From CAWKPF01 sp963851415 (lineage in GTDB: Bacteria; Acidobacteriota; Thermoanaerobaculia; Multivoradales; Multivoraceae): DNA of 64,000 nt. Shown here piece after piece: positions 17,307 through 25,711 of the stretch (the stretch's first letter is position 1; the number at the start of each line of letters is the position of its first letter). A program made the position numbers and the translations under genes. The notes under the pieces were generated by a model. That model did not search any database. It was not told the origin of the DNA and saw nothing but the letters and a program-made list of their open reading frames with translations. Location of the stretch: positions 2,728,001 through 2,792,000 of the forward strand of contig CAWKPF010000002.1 of assembly GCA_963851415.1 (NCBI GenBank), written 5' to 3'.

Positions 17307-18719
17307 GTGCAGGGGCCACTCGACATCTACATGGTGGCGATCGGGGGTACCGGAATGGCGCCCTTGGCCTGCCTGCTTGCCGCGCAGGGACACCGGGTGA
17401 CGGGCTCCGACGGGCCACTGTATCCACCCATGAGCGACCTTCTTTCCGAGGCGGGAATCGAGCCACTCGTCGGTTTCGATCCGGCTCATCTCGATCGCTC
17501 GGTCGACCTCGTGATCATCGGGAACGCGGTGCCCCGTGACAATGCCGAAGCCTTGCGTGTGGAGGCTCTCGGTGTGGAGCGCATCTCGATGCCGCAGGCA
17601 GTGGCGCGGTTTCTGCTCGACGGTCGACGACCGCTCGTGGTGGCGGGGACTCACGGCAAGACGACGACGTCGTCGATGGCGGCCTGGGTCTATTCGGAGC
17701 TCGGATTCGAGCCTGGCTACCTGATCGGTGGTGTGCCTGCCGACCTCCCGTCGAGCTTCGCCCAGGGTCGCGGTGAGCGTTTCGTGATCGAAGGCGATGA
17801 GTACAACGCGGCCTATTTCGACCGTGGCCCCAAGTTCTTGCACTACAAGGCCGAGACCCTGATTCTGACCAGTGCGGAGTACGATCATGCGGATCTCTAT
17901 CCAGATCACGCTGCGCTGCTGGCGGCCTATCGATCGGTGATCGAGCGTTTGCCGTCCGGGGGCCGTTTGATTGCCTGTGGGGACAGCCCCGAGGTCCGCG
18001 CCCTTTGTGACGCAGCCTCGTGTGCCGTGACGCGCTTCGGCTTCGAGCCGGACAACGACGTGGTCGTCGAAGCGCTTTGCGCGGGGAGGGAGGGCGCGCG
18101 CTTTCGGTTGCGAGACAAACAGAAGGACTGGGTCGAGCTGCCGCTCGGGGTGTGGGGGGCGCACAACGGACTCAACGCGACGGCCGTTTGGCTCGCGGCT
18201 CGGGAGGATGTCGGGGCCTCCGAGCCCGTGGTCGCTGCGCTGGCGCGTTTCCATGGAGTCAAGCGGCGCCTCGAAGAGCTGGGGCGGCCCGGAGACGTAG
18301 TCGTGGTGGACGACTTCGCTCATCATCCGACCGAGGTTCGTGCGTCGATCGGAGGGCTGCGTGAGCGCTACCCGGATCGACCGATTTGCGTTGTCTTGGA
18401 GCCGCGCAGTCTCACTGCCGGTCGCGAGCTCTTCTTCCAGGATTGGGTGGTGTCGCTCAGCCCGGCGGATCGGGTCGTCCTGGCTCCGGTCTTCCACGCC
18501 GAACGACTCGGCTCCGAGGGTCTCGACCCCTCAGCGCTGGCGCGCGCATTGCGCGAGCGGGGCGTCGCCGCGACCGCCTGTGAGGGCAACGACGAGGTGT
18601 TGGAGACTGCGTTGCTCGAAGCGAAGCCCGGGGACGTGATCGCGACGATGTCTTCGGGATCCTTCGACGGGATGCCCAGGCGCTTGTTGGCGGCCCTCTC
18701 CGATCGCGCGGGAGAATGA
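17307..18719 (+). CDS. mpl: UDP-N-acetylmuramate:L-Ala-gamma-D-Glu-meso-DAP ligase
   Basis: Cytosolic recycling enzyme that joins the tripeptide released from old peptidoglycan to UDP-MurNAc. The N-terminal Rossmann motif GGTGMAPLACLL, ATP-binding GTHGKTTT (residues 114-121) and the Mpl-type signature EGDEYNAAYFDRGPKFLHY separate it from MurC. HNGLNATAVWL and DDFAHHPTEV follow as in Mur ligases. 470 residues from GTG 17307; the next in-frame ATG (17331) would cut into the first beta strand. A TATAGT hexamer ends only about 10 bases before the GTG, so the transcript may be nearly leaderless. Implies the cell uses meso-DAP-type tripeptide recycling. Confidence 0.9.
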   Translation: MQGPLDIYMVAIGGTGMAPLACLLAAQGHRVTGSDGPLYPPMSDLLSEAGIEPLVGFDPAHLDRSVDLVIIGNAVPRDNAEALRVEALGVERISMPQAVARFLLDGRRPLVVAGTHGKTTTSSMAAWVYSELGFEPGYLIGGVPADLPSSFAQGRGERFVIEGDEYNAAYFDRGPKFLHYKAETLILTSAEYDHADLYPDHAALLAAYRSVIERLPSGGRLIACGDSPEVRALCDAASCAVTRFGFEPDNDVVVEALCAGREGARFRLRDKQKDWVELPLGVWGAHNGLNATAVWLAAREDVGASEPVVAALARFHGVKRRLEELGRPGDVVVVDDFAHHPTEVRASIGGLRERYPDRPICVVLEPRSLTAGRELFFQDWVVSLSPADRVVLAPVFHAERLGSEGLDPSALARALRERGVAATACEGNDEVLETALLEAKPGDVIATMSSGSFDGMPRRLLAALSDRAGE

Positions 18720-18748
18720 CCGGGCTCACGACGCGGCCCGCCCCGCGG

Positions 18749-18777
18749 TTGTCCGAAGAAAGTGCGATTGCTACAAT
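18749..18777 (+). promoter_or_regulatory. sigma-70-type promoter for the TPR/RDD operon
   Basis: TTGTCC, 17-base spacer, TGC-extended TACAAT. One of the best matches to consensus in the window; leader of about 100 bases to the ATG at 18883. Confidence 0.6.
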
Positions 18778-18882
18778 AACTGGGCTTCTCGGGCGTCTCG
18801 TGTGCCTTCGAGAGGTGCCTCCCTCTCTGTGCCCCACCATCTCTCTCAGCGGCGTCGCTGCGGAAACACAGATATCAGCTTC

Positions 18883-20691
18883 ATGAGTTACCCAGGCAAT
18901 CCCTCGCTCGGACAGGAAACGAAGGCTCGGATCCTCGACACGTTTCATCAGACACTCGAGCTCGCGACGCGAGGTCGGACCCAGGAGGCGGCGCTGGGTT
19001 GTGACTTCATCTTGAAGATGGACCCGTTGTTCAAACCCGCGGCAAAACTCCAGTCTCGTCTGCAGGGAGCGAGCGGACCCATCGATGTGGCCGATCTGGC
19101 GCTCGAAAGTGCCGCGTCGGAGGCGCTTCCCGTCGAAGAGGCAGTGGTGGCGGCAGAGGCGACCATCGTCGAAGCGGCCACCGAGTCGGCGCCGGCAGCG
19201 ATTGCGGCTCCTCCGGAAGCGGTTCCGGTGATCGAAGCGATACCGATATCCGACGATGGAATGGCGGAGCTCCCCCTGGTCGACGCGGTGGGCGCGACCC
19301 AGGCCCCGAACACCGAGAGCCAGGACCGAATCGGCGAGTTGCTCGAGGAAGGTCAGTCTCGGTACGACGATGGCGACTTCCAAGCCGCGATCGATGCCTG
19401 GTCACGGATCTTCCTGATCGATATCGAGAATCAGGAAGCGGCTCGCCGCATCGAGCTCGCCCGCAAGCTCAAGGATGAACAGGAACGGCGAGTCGACGAG
19501 TTGTTCCATGAGGCCGTCGGGCATCGCGAGGCCGGGCGTACCGCCGAGGCTCGTGCGACCCTGGAGAAGGTGCTGGAGCTCAATCCTCAACATCTTTCCG
19601 CTCGCGAAGTCCTCGATCAGCTCGGTGACCCGAGCGCAATCGAAGCTCCGCCGATGCCCTTGGCCGAGGGCGTCTCGGCGGAAGAGGCGGAGGCCGCTGG
19701 AGGGTTGGAGGCTCTGGAGGCGCCCGCCCCCAGTGGCGCGCAGGTCGGCGAGCCTGCGCCGCCCGAGGAGTCCACGGGACTCGAGGAAGAGGCGGGGCTG
19801 TTCGATCCCGGAGATTTCGAAGAGGGCGGTGAGGACGTTGTCTCCCCGCCGTCGAGAGGAGGCGGCATCGCCGTGGCGAAGCCGCAACGCTCCTTCCGAG
19901 CCATTGCAGCGATCGGGCTGGTGGTGATTCTGGGCGGCGGCTATCTTCTCTACAGCAATCGTGATCGGTTGTTCCCCAACGCGAGCGAGGAGGTCCCGGC
20001 GGCTGCCGCTCCGGCGGCTCCCGATCCGATCAAGGTGGCGACCCGGCTTCATCTCGATGGCGACACGCAGGGAGCGATCGATCAGCTGAGCGAGCTGACC
20101 GAGGACCACCCGTCCTACGCTCGAGCACAGCAGCAGATCGCGCTGTGGCGCCAGAGCCTTCCTCCGGAGGAGGAGAGTGCCGAGGTCCCGGAAGAGAGTC
20201 CCGACGAGGGGGTCGATCTGGAACTCCGCGAGGAACTGCTCGAAGAGGCGAGGGCGCTCTACGGAAGACGTGAGTACCTTCGCGCGGCGAAGGCCTTCCG
20301 GAGGGCAGAGCGCATCCAGCCTCTGGACGGCGCGGCTTCGGATTTGTTCCAGGACACGAAGCGCCAGCTGCTCCCGATCGCGAGCCAGATCGACCTGTTT
20401 CAGCAGCGAGAGTGGGAACGCCTGCTGCCCACCCTGTGGCGTATGCTCGAGGCCGAGCCGGCAAACCGAGACATCCGTCTGCTGCTCGCCGACTCCTACT
20501 TCAACCTCGGGGTGATGGACTTGCGGCGCAACTCGCCTTCCAAGGCTCTCGAAAAGTTCAAGGAAACGACCCAGCTCATACCCGACGACCAGGACGGAGC
20601 TCGTCTGCTGAAATTCGCGGAGGCGTATACCGGTCGCGAGATCGACGCGCTCTACCGGGTGTTCGTCAAGAATTTGGAGTTCCGGCGGTGA
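18883..20691 (+). CDS. membrane-anchored TPR protein
   Basis: A 602-residue protein. Cytoplasmic N-terminal part with TPR-like helices (about 145-225, e.g. GDFQAAIDAWSRIFLIDIENQEAARRI) and a long acidic Ala/Glu/Pro linker; one membrane helix at about 337-359 (FRAIAAIGLVVILGGGYLLYS); then an extracytoplasmic TPR array (about 375-590) ending in a ligand-less tail. Layout resembles envelope scaffolds such as gliding or polarity-complex proteins. Specific partners are unknown. ATG 18883 chosen because the preceding residues are basic and disordered. The stop overlaps the next GTG. Confidence 0.75.
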   Translation: MSYPGNPSLGQETKARILDTFHQTLELATRGRTQEAALGCDFILKMDPLFKPAAKLQSRLQGASGPIDVADLALESAASEALPVEEAVVAAEATIVEAATESAPAAIAAPPEAVPVIEAIPISDDGMAELPLVDAVGATQAPNTESQDRIGELLEEGQSRYDDGDFQAAIDAWSRIFLIDIENQEAARRIELARKLKDEQERRVDELFHEAVGHREAGRTAEARATLEKVLELNPQHLSAREVLDQLGDPSAIEAPPMPLAEGVSAEEAEAAGGLEALEAPAPSGAQVGEPAPPEESTGLEEEAGLFDPGDFEEGGEDVVSPPSRGGGIAVAKPQRSFRAIAAIGLVVILGGGYLLYSNRDRLFPNASEEVPAAAAPAAPDPIKVATRLHLDGDTQGAIDQLSELTEDHPSYARAQQQIALWRQSLPPEEESAEVPEESPDEGVDLELREELLEEARALYGRREYLRAAKAFRRAERIQPLDGAASDLFQDTKRQLLPIASQIDLFQQREWERLLPTLWRMLEAEPANRDIRLLLADSYFNLGVMDLRRNSPSKALEKFKETTQLIPDDQDGARLLKFAEAYTGREIDALYRVFVKNLEFRR

Positions 20692-21398
20692 CTCGCCGTC
20701 GCCGGGATCCAGGTGAGGACGAAGGCCTCCTGGACCTTCCCCTGGAGCCACCGTCAGGAGCAGAGGCCGGCTCCCCGTCGATCCGGGAGTCCGATCCGGC
20801 TCCGTCGAGGCCCGAAGACGGAGGCGTGCCCGAGAATCTGTCCCTCTTCGACGCCGATCGCGAGCCCGACAGCGACTTCGCAACCGCGTACGACCTTCCA
20901 TCCTCTTCCGCTCCGGGTGGGGACCCGGCAAACGGGGAAGAGGATCTGAACGGAGAGACCTACCGCACGGGGGACCCCACTGGCGAAGGGCGGATCACCT
21001 TCCTCGACCGAATCGTTTCGGGGGGCGCCGATGTCGTGCTGCTGGCGGGTGTTGTCGCCGTCATCCTCGTCGCCATGGTGTTTCTCGGGGTCACTCCACG
21101 GCTCGCCCATTGGCCCGGGCTGCTCGGGTTTGTGCTCAGTTTCTCCTTCCTGTACGTGACCTTGCCGCTTGCCTTCTGGGGGCAGACTCCGGGAATGGCC
21201 TGGGCACGCCTGCAGGCCCGAGACGTCGACGAGCGACCCTTGGCGTTCACCCAGACCGTCTTGCGTTGGCTTGCCGGGGTGCTCACCGTTGCGGGTGTCG
21301 GGCTTCCCGCTCTTCTCGGGCTCGGGGGTCGGTCGCTCGGAGATCTCTTGAGCGGCTCACTCACCCATCGTCTGGAGCCGGAGAGCAGCTCCGTCTGA
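20688..21398 (+). CDS. RDD-family membrane protein
   Basis: A 236-residue protein: an acidic, proline-rich cytosolic N-terminal 100 residues, then an RDD-type membrane domain, ITFLDRIVSGGADVVLLAGVVAVILVAMVF with two further helices and the family loop QTPGMAWARLQARDVDERPLAFTQTVLRW. RDD proteins are small membrane proteins of variable function (some are Na+/H+ antiporters). GTG start overlapping the TPR stop (GTGA) couples the two genes and suggests they work together. Confidence 0.8.
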   Translation: MTRRRRDPGEDEGLLDLPLEPPSGAEAGSPSIRESDPAPSRPEDGGVPENLSLFDADREPDSDFATAYDLPSSSAPGGDPANGEEDLNGETYRTGDPTGEGRITFLDRIVSGGADVVLLAGVVAVILVAMVFLGVTPRLAHWPGLLGFVLSFSFLYVTLPLAFWGQTPGMAWARLQARDVDERPLAFTQTVLRWLAGVLTVAGVGLPALLGLGGRSLGDLLSGSLTHRLEPESSSV

Positions 21399-21437
21399 TC
21401 AGAGGTTCGCAGGGGGTCCCGCGGGATCCCGACGCGG

Positions 21438-21466
21438 TTGACCCTACCGGGGGCGCGTGCTAGCTT
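21438..21466 (+). promoter_or_regulatory. sigma-70-type promoter for the F1 ATP synthase operon
   Basis: TTGACC, 17-base spacer, TAGCTT. It sits about 70 bases before the b' start and is the only good match in this gap. Confidence 0.5.
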
Positions 21467-21536
21467 CTCGGTGCTCTCTGACCCCGCGAACTCTCGCCGG
21501 GAATCCTCAGCAAGCCTTGTTTCAAGTGAGGCCACG

Positions 21537-21959
21537 GTGGATTTTGACGCCAGTCTCCTGGTGGTCATGGGTGCCTTTTGGGTTGCCTACTTGATCATCC
21601 GGATTTTCTACATCAAACCGATGACAGAATTGCTCGAGGGGAGGCGCCAGGAGGTGGTGTCTGCCCGCGAGGTCTATGACCGTGCGCTCGAAACGAGCGA
21701 ACGGCAGCTGGAAGAACAGCGCATGCGCCTCGCCGAGGCACGACTCACGGCTCGAAAGAGTCGGGAGGAGACGCGGCGTGACGCGATGGCGCAGCGCCAG
21801 GCACTTCTGGGCGAAACCAAGAAGGTCGCGAGCCAGGAGCTGGCGCGCGCCGGGTCCGAGTTGGATGCTCAGGTGCAGGAGCAGCGTGCCCTGCTGGATC
21901 AGCGAGCCCGAGAGCTCGCTGACCAGGTGACCCAGCGCCTCCTGGGGAGGGCCGTATGA
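21537..21959 (+). CDS. atpF': ATP synthase F0 subunit b'
   Basis: Peripheral-stalk subunit that holds F1 to F0. A single N-terminal membrane helix (LLVVMGAFWVAYLIIRIFYIKPM) is followed by a long charged coiled coil to the end. At 140 residues it is shorter than the next subunit, the usual relation of b' to b in genomes with two b genes. GTG 21537 has GTGAGG upstream. First gene of the cluster; subunits a and c are not in the window and must be encoded elsewhere. Which of the two is b and which b' is by position and length only. Confidence 0.88.
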   Translation: MDFDASLLVVMGAFWVAYLIIRIFYIKPMTELLEGRRQEVVSAREVYDRALETSERQLEEQRMRLAEARLTARKSREETRRDAMAQRQALLGETKKVASQELARAGSELDAQVQEQRALLDQRARELADQVTQRLLGRAV

Positions 21960-22558
21960 GCCATCGTGCCGCAGGTCGCTGGGGGCGCATCCTGGGTCCC
22001 TTCCTGCTGGCCTTGGCGGCCACTCCGGCGGCACACGCTTCCGCAGGGGGTCCTCCGCTGACGGACACCTGGCTGGGACTCCCGCGTTGGCTTTGGCTGA
22101 CCTTCAATCTGATCATCTTCTGGGGCGCTCTGATCTACTATGCAGGCCCCCCGCTTCGGCGTTTCCTGACCCAGCGCTCGGAGCGCATCTCGACCGAATT
22201 GGACGAGGCACGCCAGCAGCGGGTCGAGGCCGAGCAGATGGCGAGCACGCTCGAAGGCAAGCTGGACCAGCTGCGCGCCGAGATGGATGAGTTGATCGAG
22301 CGAGGTGCCGCCTCGGCCGAGCGCGAGCGCCAGGAGATTCTCGAGCGCGCCGAGCTCGACAAGGAGCGGCTGCTCGAGCAAACGCGCGACGAGATCACCC
22401 ATCGCGTGGCGGTGGCGAAACAAGAGCTGCGGCGCGATGCAGCGCACCTGGCAGCCAAGCTCGCGACGGATCGGCTGAGCGCCGAGCTCGGTCCCGAGGA
22501 TCGCCGCAGACTCTTCGACGAGAGTCTCGTGCGCTTCGATCGGGAGTCGGCGTCATGA
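21956..22558 (+). CDS. atpF: ATP synthase F0 subunit b
   Basis: 200 residues. A short signal-like N-terminus (GPFLLALAATPAAHASAG) is followed by the membrane helix WLWLTFNLIIFWGALIYYAGPPLRRFL and a long coiled-coil stalk with heptad-like Glu/Arg/Ala repeats. ATGA overlap with the b' gene. Cleaved leader-like N-termini on subunit b occur in several phyla with two b subunits. Confidence 0.92.
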   Translation: MSHRAAGRWGRILGPFLLALAATPAAHASAGGPPLTDTWLGLPRWLWLTFNLIIFWGALIYYAGPPLRRFLTQRSERISTELDEARQQRVEAEQMASTLEGKLDQLRAEMDELIERGAASAERERQEILERAELDKERLLEQTRDEITHRVAVAKQELRRDAAHLAAKLATDRLSAELGPEDRRRLFDESLVRFDRESAS

Positions 22559-23103
22559 ACCTTCGTTTTGCCCGGCCCTACGCACAAGCGTTGGCGAACA
22601 CCGCTTCCAGCGACGAGGCTCTGGCAACGACTCGTGACGAGCTGCGCCGTTTCTCCCAGGCTCTCGAAGAGGTGCCGGCTCTCGCCAGTATGGCCAAGAA
22701 CCCTGGCATACCGATGGAGAAGAAGAAGGAAGTCACCACGGAAGTCGCTCGGACCCTGGGGCTCGGAGAGAGTGCCCGCCGGTTCGTCGATCTGCTGCTC
22801 GACAACTACCGATTGGTTCATCTTTCGGGGATCCTCGAAGTCGTCGACGAGTTGATCGATCGCCGTCTCGGTGTCGTTCGTGCGAAAGTCACCAGCGCGG
22901 CACCGTTGGATGCCGACCAGGAGCGTCGACTCGCGGCCGCGCTGGGGCACAAACTGGGTCAGGATGTCGATCTCCGGGTCACGCTGGACGAGGACCTCCT
23001 GGGCGGGTTCGTGGCGCTGGTCGGAAGCGAGCGCTACGACGCCAGCGTACGCGGACAGCTCGAACGGCTCGGACTCGCCCTGGCCGAGGGCGGCGAGGCG
23101 TAG
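22555..23103 (+). CDS. atpH: ATP synthase F1 subunit delta
   Basis: 182 residues connecting F1 to the b stalk. The N-terminal helical domain begins RFARPYAQALANTASSDEALATTRDELRRF, and the C-terminal signature is DLLGGFVALVGSERYDASVRGQLERL (family: ..GG..i..g....D.S....l..l). ATGA overlap with atpF. Confidence 0.94.
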   Translation: MNLRFARPYAQALANTASSDEALATTRDELRRFSQALEEVPALASMAKNPGIPMEKKKEVTTEVARTLGLGESARRFVDLLLDNYRLVHLSGILEVVDELIDRRLGVVRAKVTSAAPLDADQERRLAAALGHKLGQDVDLRVTLDEDLLGGFVALVGSERYDASVRGQLERLGLALAEGGEA

Positions 23104-23164
23104 TTTCGCGCTCGTGGCTCACTCCGCTACCGTAATCGATCACAACAGCACCTGGAGCTAGGAA

Positions 23165-24700
23165 ATGGATATCAGAGCCGACGAGATTGCGGCGATTCTC
23201 GAGCGTCAGCTCGCCGGATTCGAGGGCGACGTGGACGTCGCCGAGGTCGGGACCGTACTGAGCGTGGGTGACGGCATCGCACGGATCTACGGCCTCGACA
23301 AGGTCATGGCCGGTGAGATGCTGGCATTCCCCAACGAGGTCTTCGGTCTCGCGCTGAACCTGGAGGAAGATCAGGTCGGCGCGGTCTTGATGGGCGAGTC
23401 GCGCCTGGTCGAAGAGGGCGACGAGGTGCGCCGCACCGGTCGCGTCATGCAGGTGCCGGTGGGTCCCGGTCTGATCGGCCGAGTGGTGGATCCTCTCGGC
23501 CTCCCGGTCGATGGCAAGGGCCCGATCGAGTCTTCGGACAACTACCCGATCGAGCGTCTGGCGCCCGGCGTGATCGACCGCCAACCGGTGAGCGAGCCGA
23601 TGCAGACCGGTATCAAGGCGATCGACTCGATGATCCCGATCGGCCGAGGCCAACGTGAGCTGATCATCGGCGATCGACAGACGGGAAAGACTGCGGTGGC
23701 GGTCGACACGATCATCAACCAGAAGGGCGGAGACGTCACCTGCGTCTACGTCGCCATCGGTCAGAAGCGTTCGACGATCGCTCAGGTCGTCAAGAAGCTG
23801 GAGGATGCTGGGGCGATGGAACACACCATCGTGGTCTCGGCTTCCGCCTCCGAACCGGCGCCTCTGCAGTTCATCGCACCCTACTCCGGTTGTGCGATGG
23901 GTGAGTACTTCATGTACAACGGGCAGCATGCCCTGGTGATCTACGACGATCTCTCCAAGCAGGCGGCGTCCTACCGAGAGGTCTCACTGCTTCTTCGCCG
24001 TCCTCCGGGTCGCGAGGCCTATCCCGGTGACGTGTTCTATCTGCACTCTCGTTTGCTCGAGCGTGCTGCCAAGCTCTCCCAGGCCAACGGTGGCGGCTCG
24101 CTCACCGCTCTACCGGTGATCGAGACGCAAGCTGGCGACGTGTCGGCATACATTCCCACCAACGTCATTTCGATCACGGACGGACAGATCTACCTCGAAG
24201 GCGAATTGTTCAACCAGGGTGTTCGTCCCGCGGTCAACGTCGGCATCTCGGTGAGTCGAGTCGGCGGCAACGCCCAGATCCCCGCCATGCGCAAGAACTC
24301 CGGTACCCTTCGTCTGGAGTTGGCTCAGTACCGCAATCTGGCCGCGTTCGCTCAGCTCGGTTCCGACCTCGACAAGGTGACCCAGCGGCAGCTGTCTCGC
24401 GGCGAACGTTGGGTCGAGGCGCTGAAGCAGGATCAGTACTCCCCACTCACCATCGAGGACCAGGTCCTGACGATTCTGGCTGGTGGCGGGGGAACGTTCG
24501 ATCGGATCAAGCCGGCGCACGTGCGGCCGTTCGAGGCGGAGATGCATCGCTACTTCGCCGAAGAGGCCAAGGATCTGCGCGATGAGCTCGGCGAGGCCAA
24601 GAAGGTCTCCGACGAGCTGGGCGAGAAGATCCAGGCCGCCATGGGCAAGATCCTGGAGCGCTATCTCGTGGAGAACCCGGAAGCGGCGGTAGAGGCCTAG
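23165..24700 (+). CDS. atpA: ATP synthase F1 subunit alpha
   Basis: 511 residues. Non-catalytic nucleotide-binding subunit with P-loop GDRQTGKT at 169-176, the region VYVAIGQKRSTIAQVV, and the ATPase alpha/beta signature region PAVNVGISVSRVGGNAQ carrying the arginine that reaches the beta active site. GGAGCTAGGAA precedes the ATG at 23165. No unusual indels. Confidence 0.97.
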   Translation: MDIRADEIAAILERQLAGFEGDVDVAEVGTVLSVGDGIARIYGLDKVMAGEMLAFPNEVFGLALNLEEDQVGAVLMGESRLVEEGDEVRRTGRVMQVPVGPGLIGRVVDPLGLPVDGKGPIESSDNYPIERLAPGVIDRQPVSEPMQTGIKAIDSMIPIGRGQRELIIGDRQTGKTAVAVDTIINQKGGDVTCVYVAIGQKRSTIAQVVKKLEDAGAMEHTIVVSASASEPAPLQFIAPYSGCAMGEYFMYNGQHALVIYDDLSKQAASYREVSLLLRRPPGREAYPGDVFYLHSRLLERAAKLSQANGGGSLTALPVIETQAGDVSAYIPTNVISITDGQIYLEGELFNQGVRPAVNVGISVSRVGGNAQIPAMRKNSGTLRLELAQYRNLAAFAQLGSDLDKVTQRQLSRGERWVEALKQDQYSPLTIEDQVLTILAGGGGTFDRIKPAHVRPFEAEMHRYFAEEAKDLRDELGEAKKVSDELGEKIQAAMGKILERYLVENPEAAVEA

Positions 24701-24784
24701 GATCGTGGTAGCCATGGCGCGAGCCTTCAGGAACGACAGTGCGCTCATGACAGCGCTCCCATGACGGGGCGGAGATAGAAGGAA

Positions 24785-25657
24785 ATGGCCAATCTCATCG
24801 ACCTGCGGAGGCGAATCCGCTCGGTCAAGAACATGCAGCAGATCTTCCGCGCGATGAAGATGATCTCTGCTGCCCGGCTGCGCCGCAGTCAGGATCGGAT
24901 CCTGGCCACTCGACCCTATGCGCTCGAACTGCGCAAGGTCACGGGGAATCTGGCATCGCAATCCTCCGGGGAGGTGGCGCATCCGCTACTCGAGGTGCGC
25001 GACGTCAAGCGTGTTCTGCTCGCGGTCGTGACCGGCGACAAGGGGCTGTGTGGCTCCTTCAATGCCAGCGTGCTCCGTGCGTCGGAGATCGAGATCAAGA
25101 AGCTGGACAGCGAGTACGAGCTGTTGCTTCTGGGCAAACGGGGTGCCGACTATCACGAGCGCCGCAAGCGCCCGGTACGCGCTGCCTATCGTTCCTTGTT
25201 CCGCAATGTGACCTACGAGCAGGCCCAGGAGATCGCCGATGACCTCTCAGCGGCCTTTCTGGAGGGTACCTACGACGCGGTCTACGTCGTATACAACCAG
25301 TTCATCTCCGTGATGACACAGAAGCTCGCGGTCGAGCAGATCCTGCCGCTGACCCCTCCCGCAGCCGAGGGCGTCGAGGACGAAGGCGTCTCGTCCTCCG
25401 ACTACGTCTACGAGCCGTCGACCGACGAGCTCCTGGAGGCTCTCTTGCCCCGCTTTGTCACCTTCCAGATCTACCGGGTGTTGCTCGAGTCGCAGGCCGC
25501 CGAGCACGCGGCGCGCATGACCGCGATGGAAGCGGCGACCAAGAACTCCGGCGAGCTGATCGATCGGCTGACCCTGGTCATGAACCGGGCCCGTCAGGCA
25601 GCCATTACCACCGAGCTGATCGAGGTGGTCTCGGGCGCGACCGCCCTCGAGGGCTGA
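24785..25657 (+). CDS. atpG: ATP synthase F1 subunit gamma
   Basis: 290 residues, the rotating central shaft. Begins MANLIDLRRRIRSVKNMQQIFRAMKMISAARLRR; GDKGLCGSFNASV is the conserved middle; the C-terminal signature is EAATKNSGELIDRLTLVMNRARQAAITTELIEVVSGATAL. AGAAGGAA upstream of the ATG. 84 bases separate it from atpA. Confidence 0.96.
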   Translation: MANLIDLRRRIRSVKNMQQIFRAMKMISAARLRRSQDRILATRPYALELRKVTGNLASQSSGEVAHPLLEVRDVKRVLLAVVTGDKGLCGSFNASVLRASEIEIKKLDSEYELLLLGKRGADYHERRKRPVRAAYRSLFRNVTYEQAQEIADDLSAAFLEGTYDAVYVVYNQFISVMTQKLAVEQILPLTPPAAEGVEDEGVSSSDYVYEPSTDELLEALLPRFVTFQIYRVLLESQAAEHAARMTAMEAATKNSGELIDRLTLVMNRARQAAITTELIEVVSGATALEG

Positions 25658-25711
25658 TTCGAGCAGCTCCTGCAACCGTTCTCAGAATACCAATCGGAAA
25701 GGGCCGAAACC

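Noticed and set aside
23000..24980. Long open frames antisense to the ATP synthase genes
   Set aside because: High GC content opens antisense frames; their proteins have no domain signal and the sense genes are certain.
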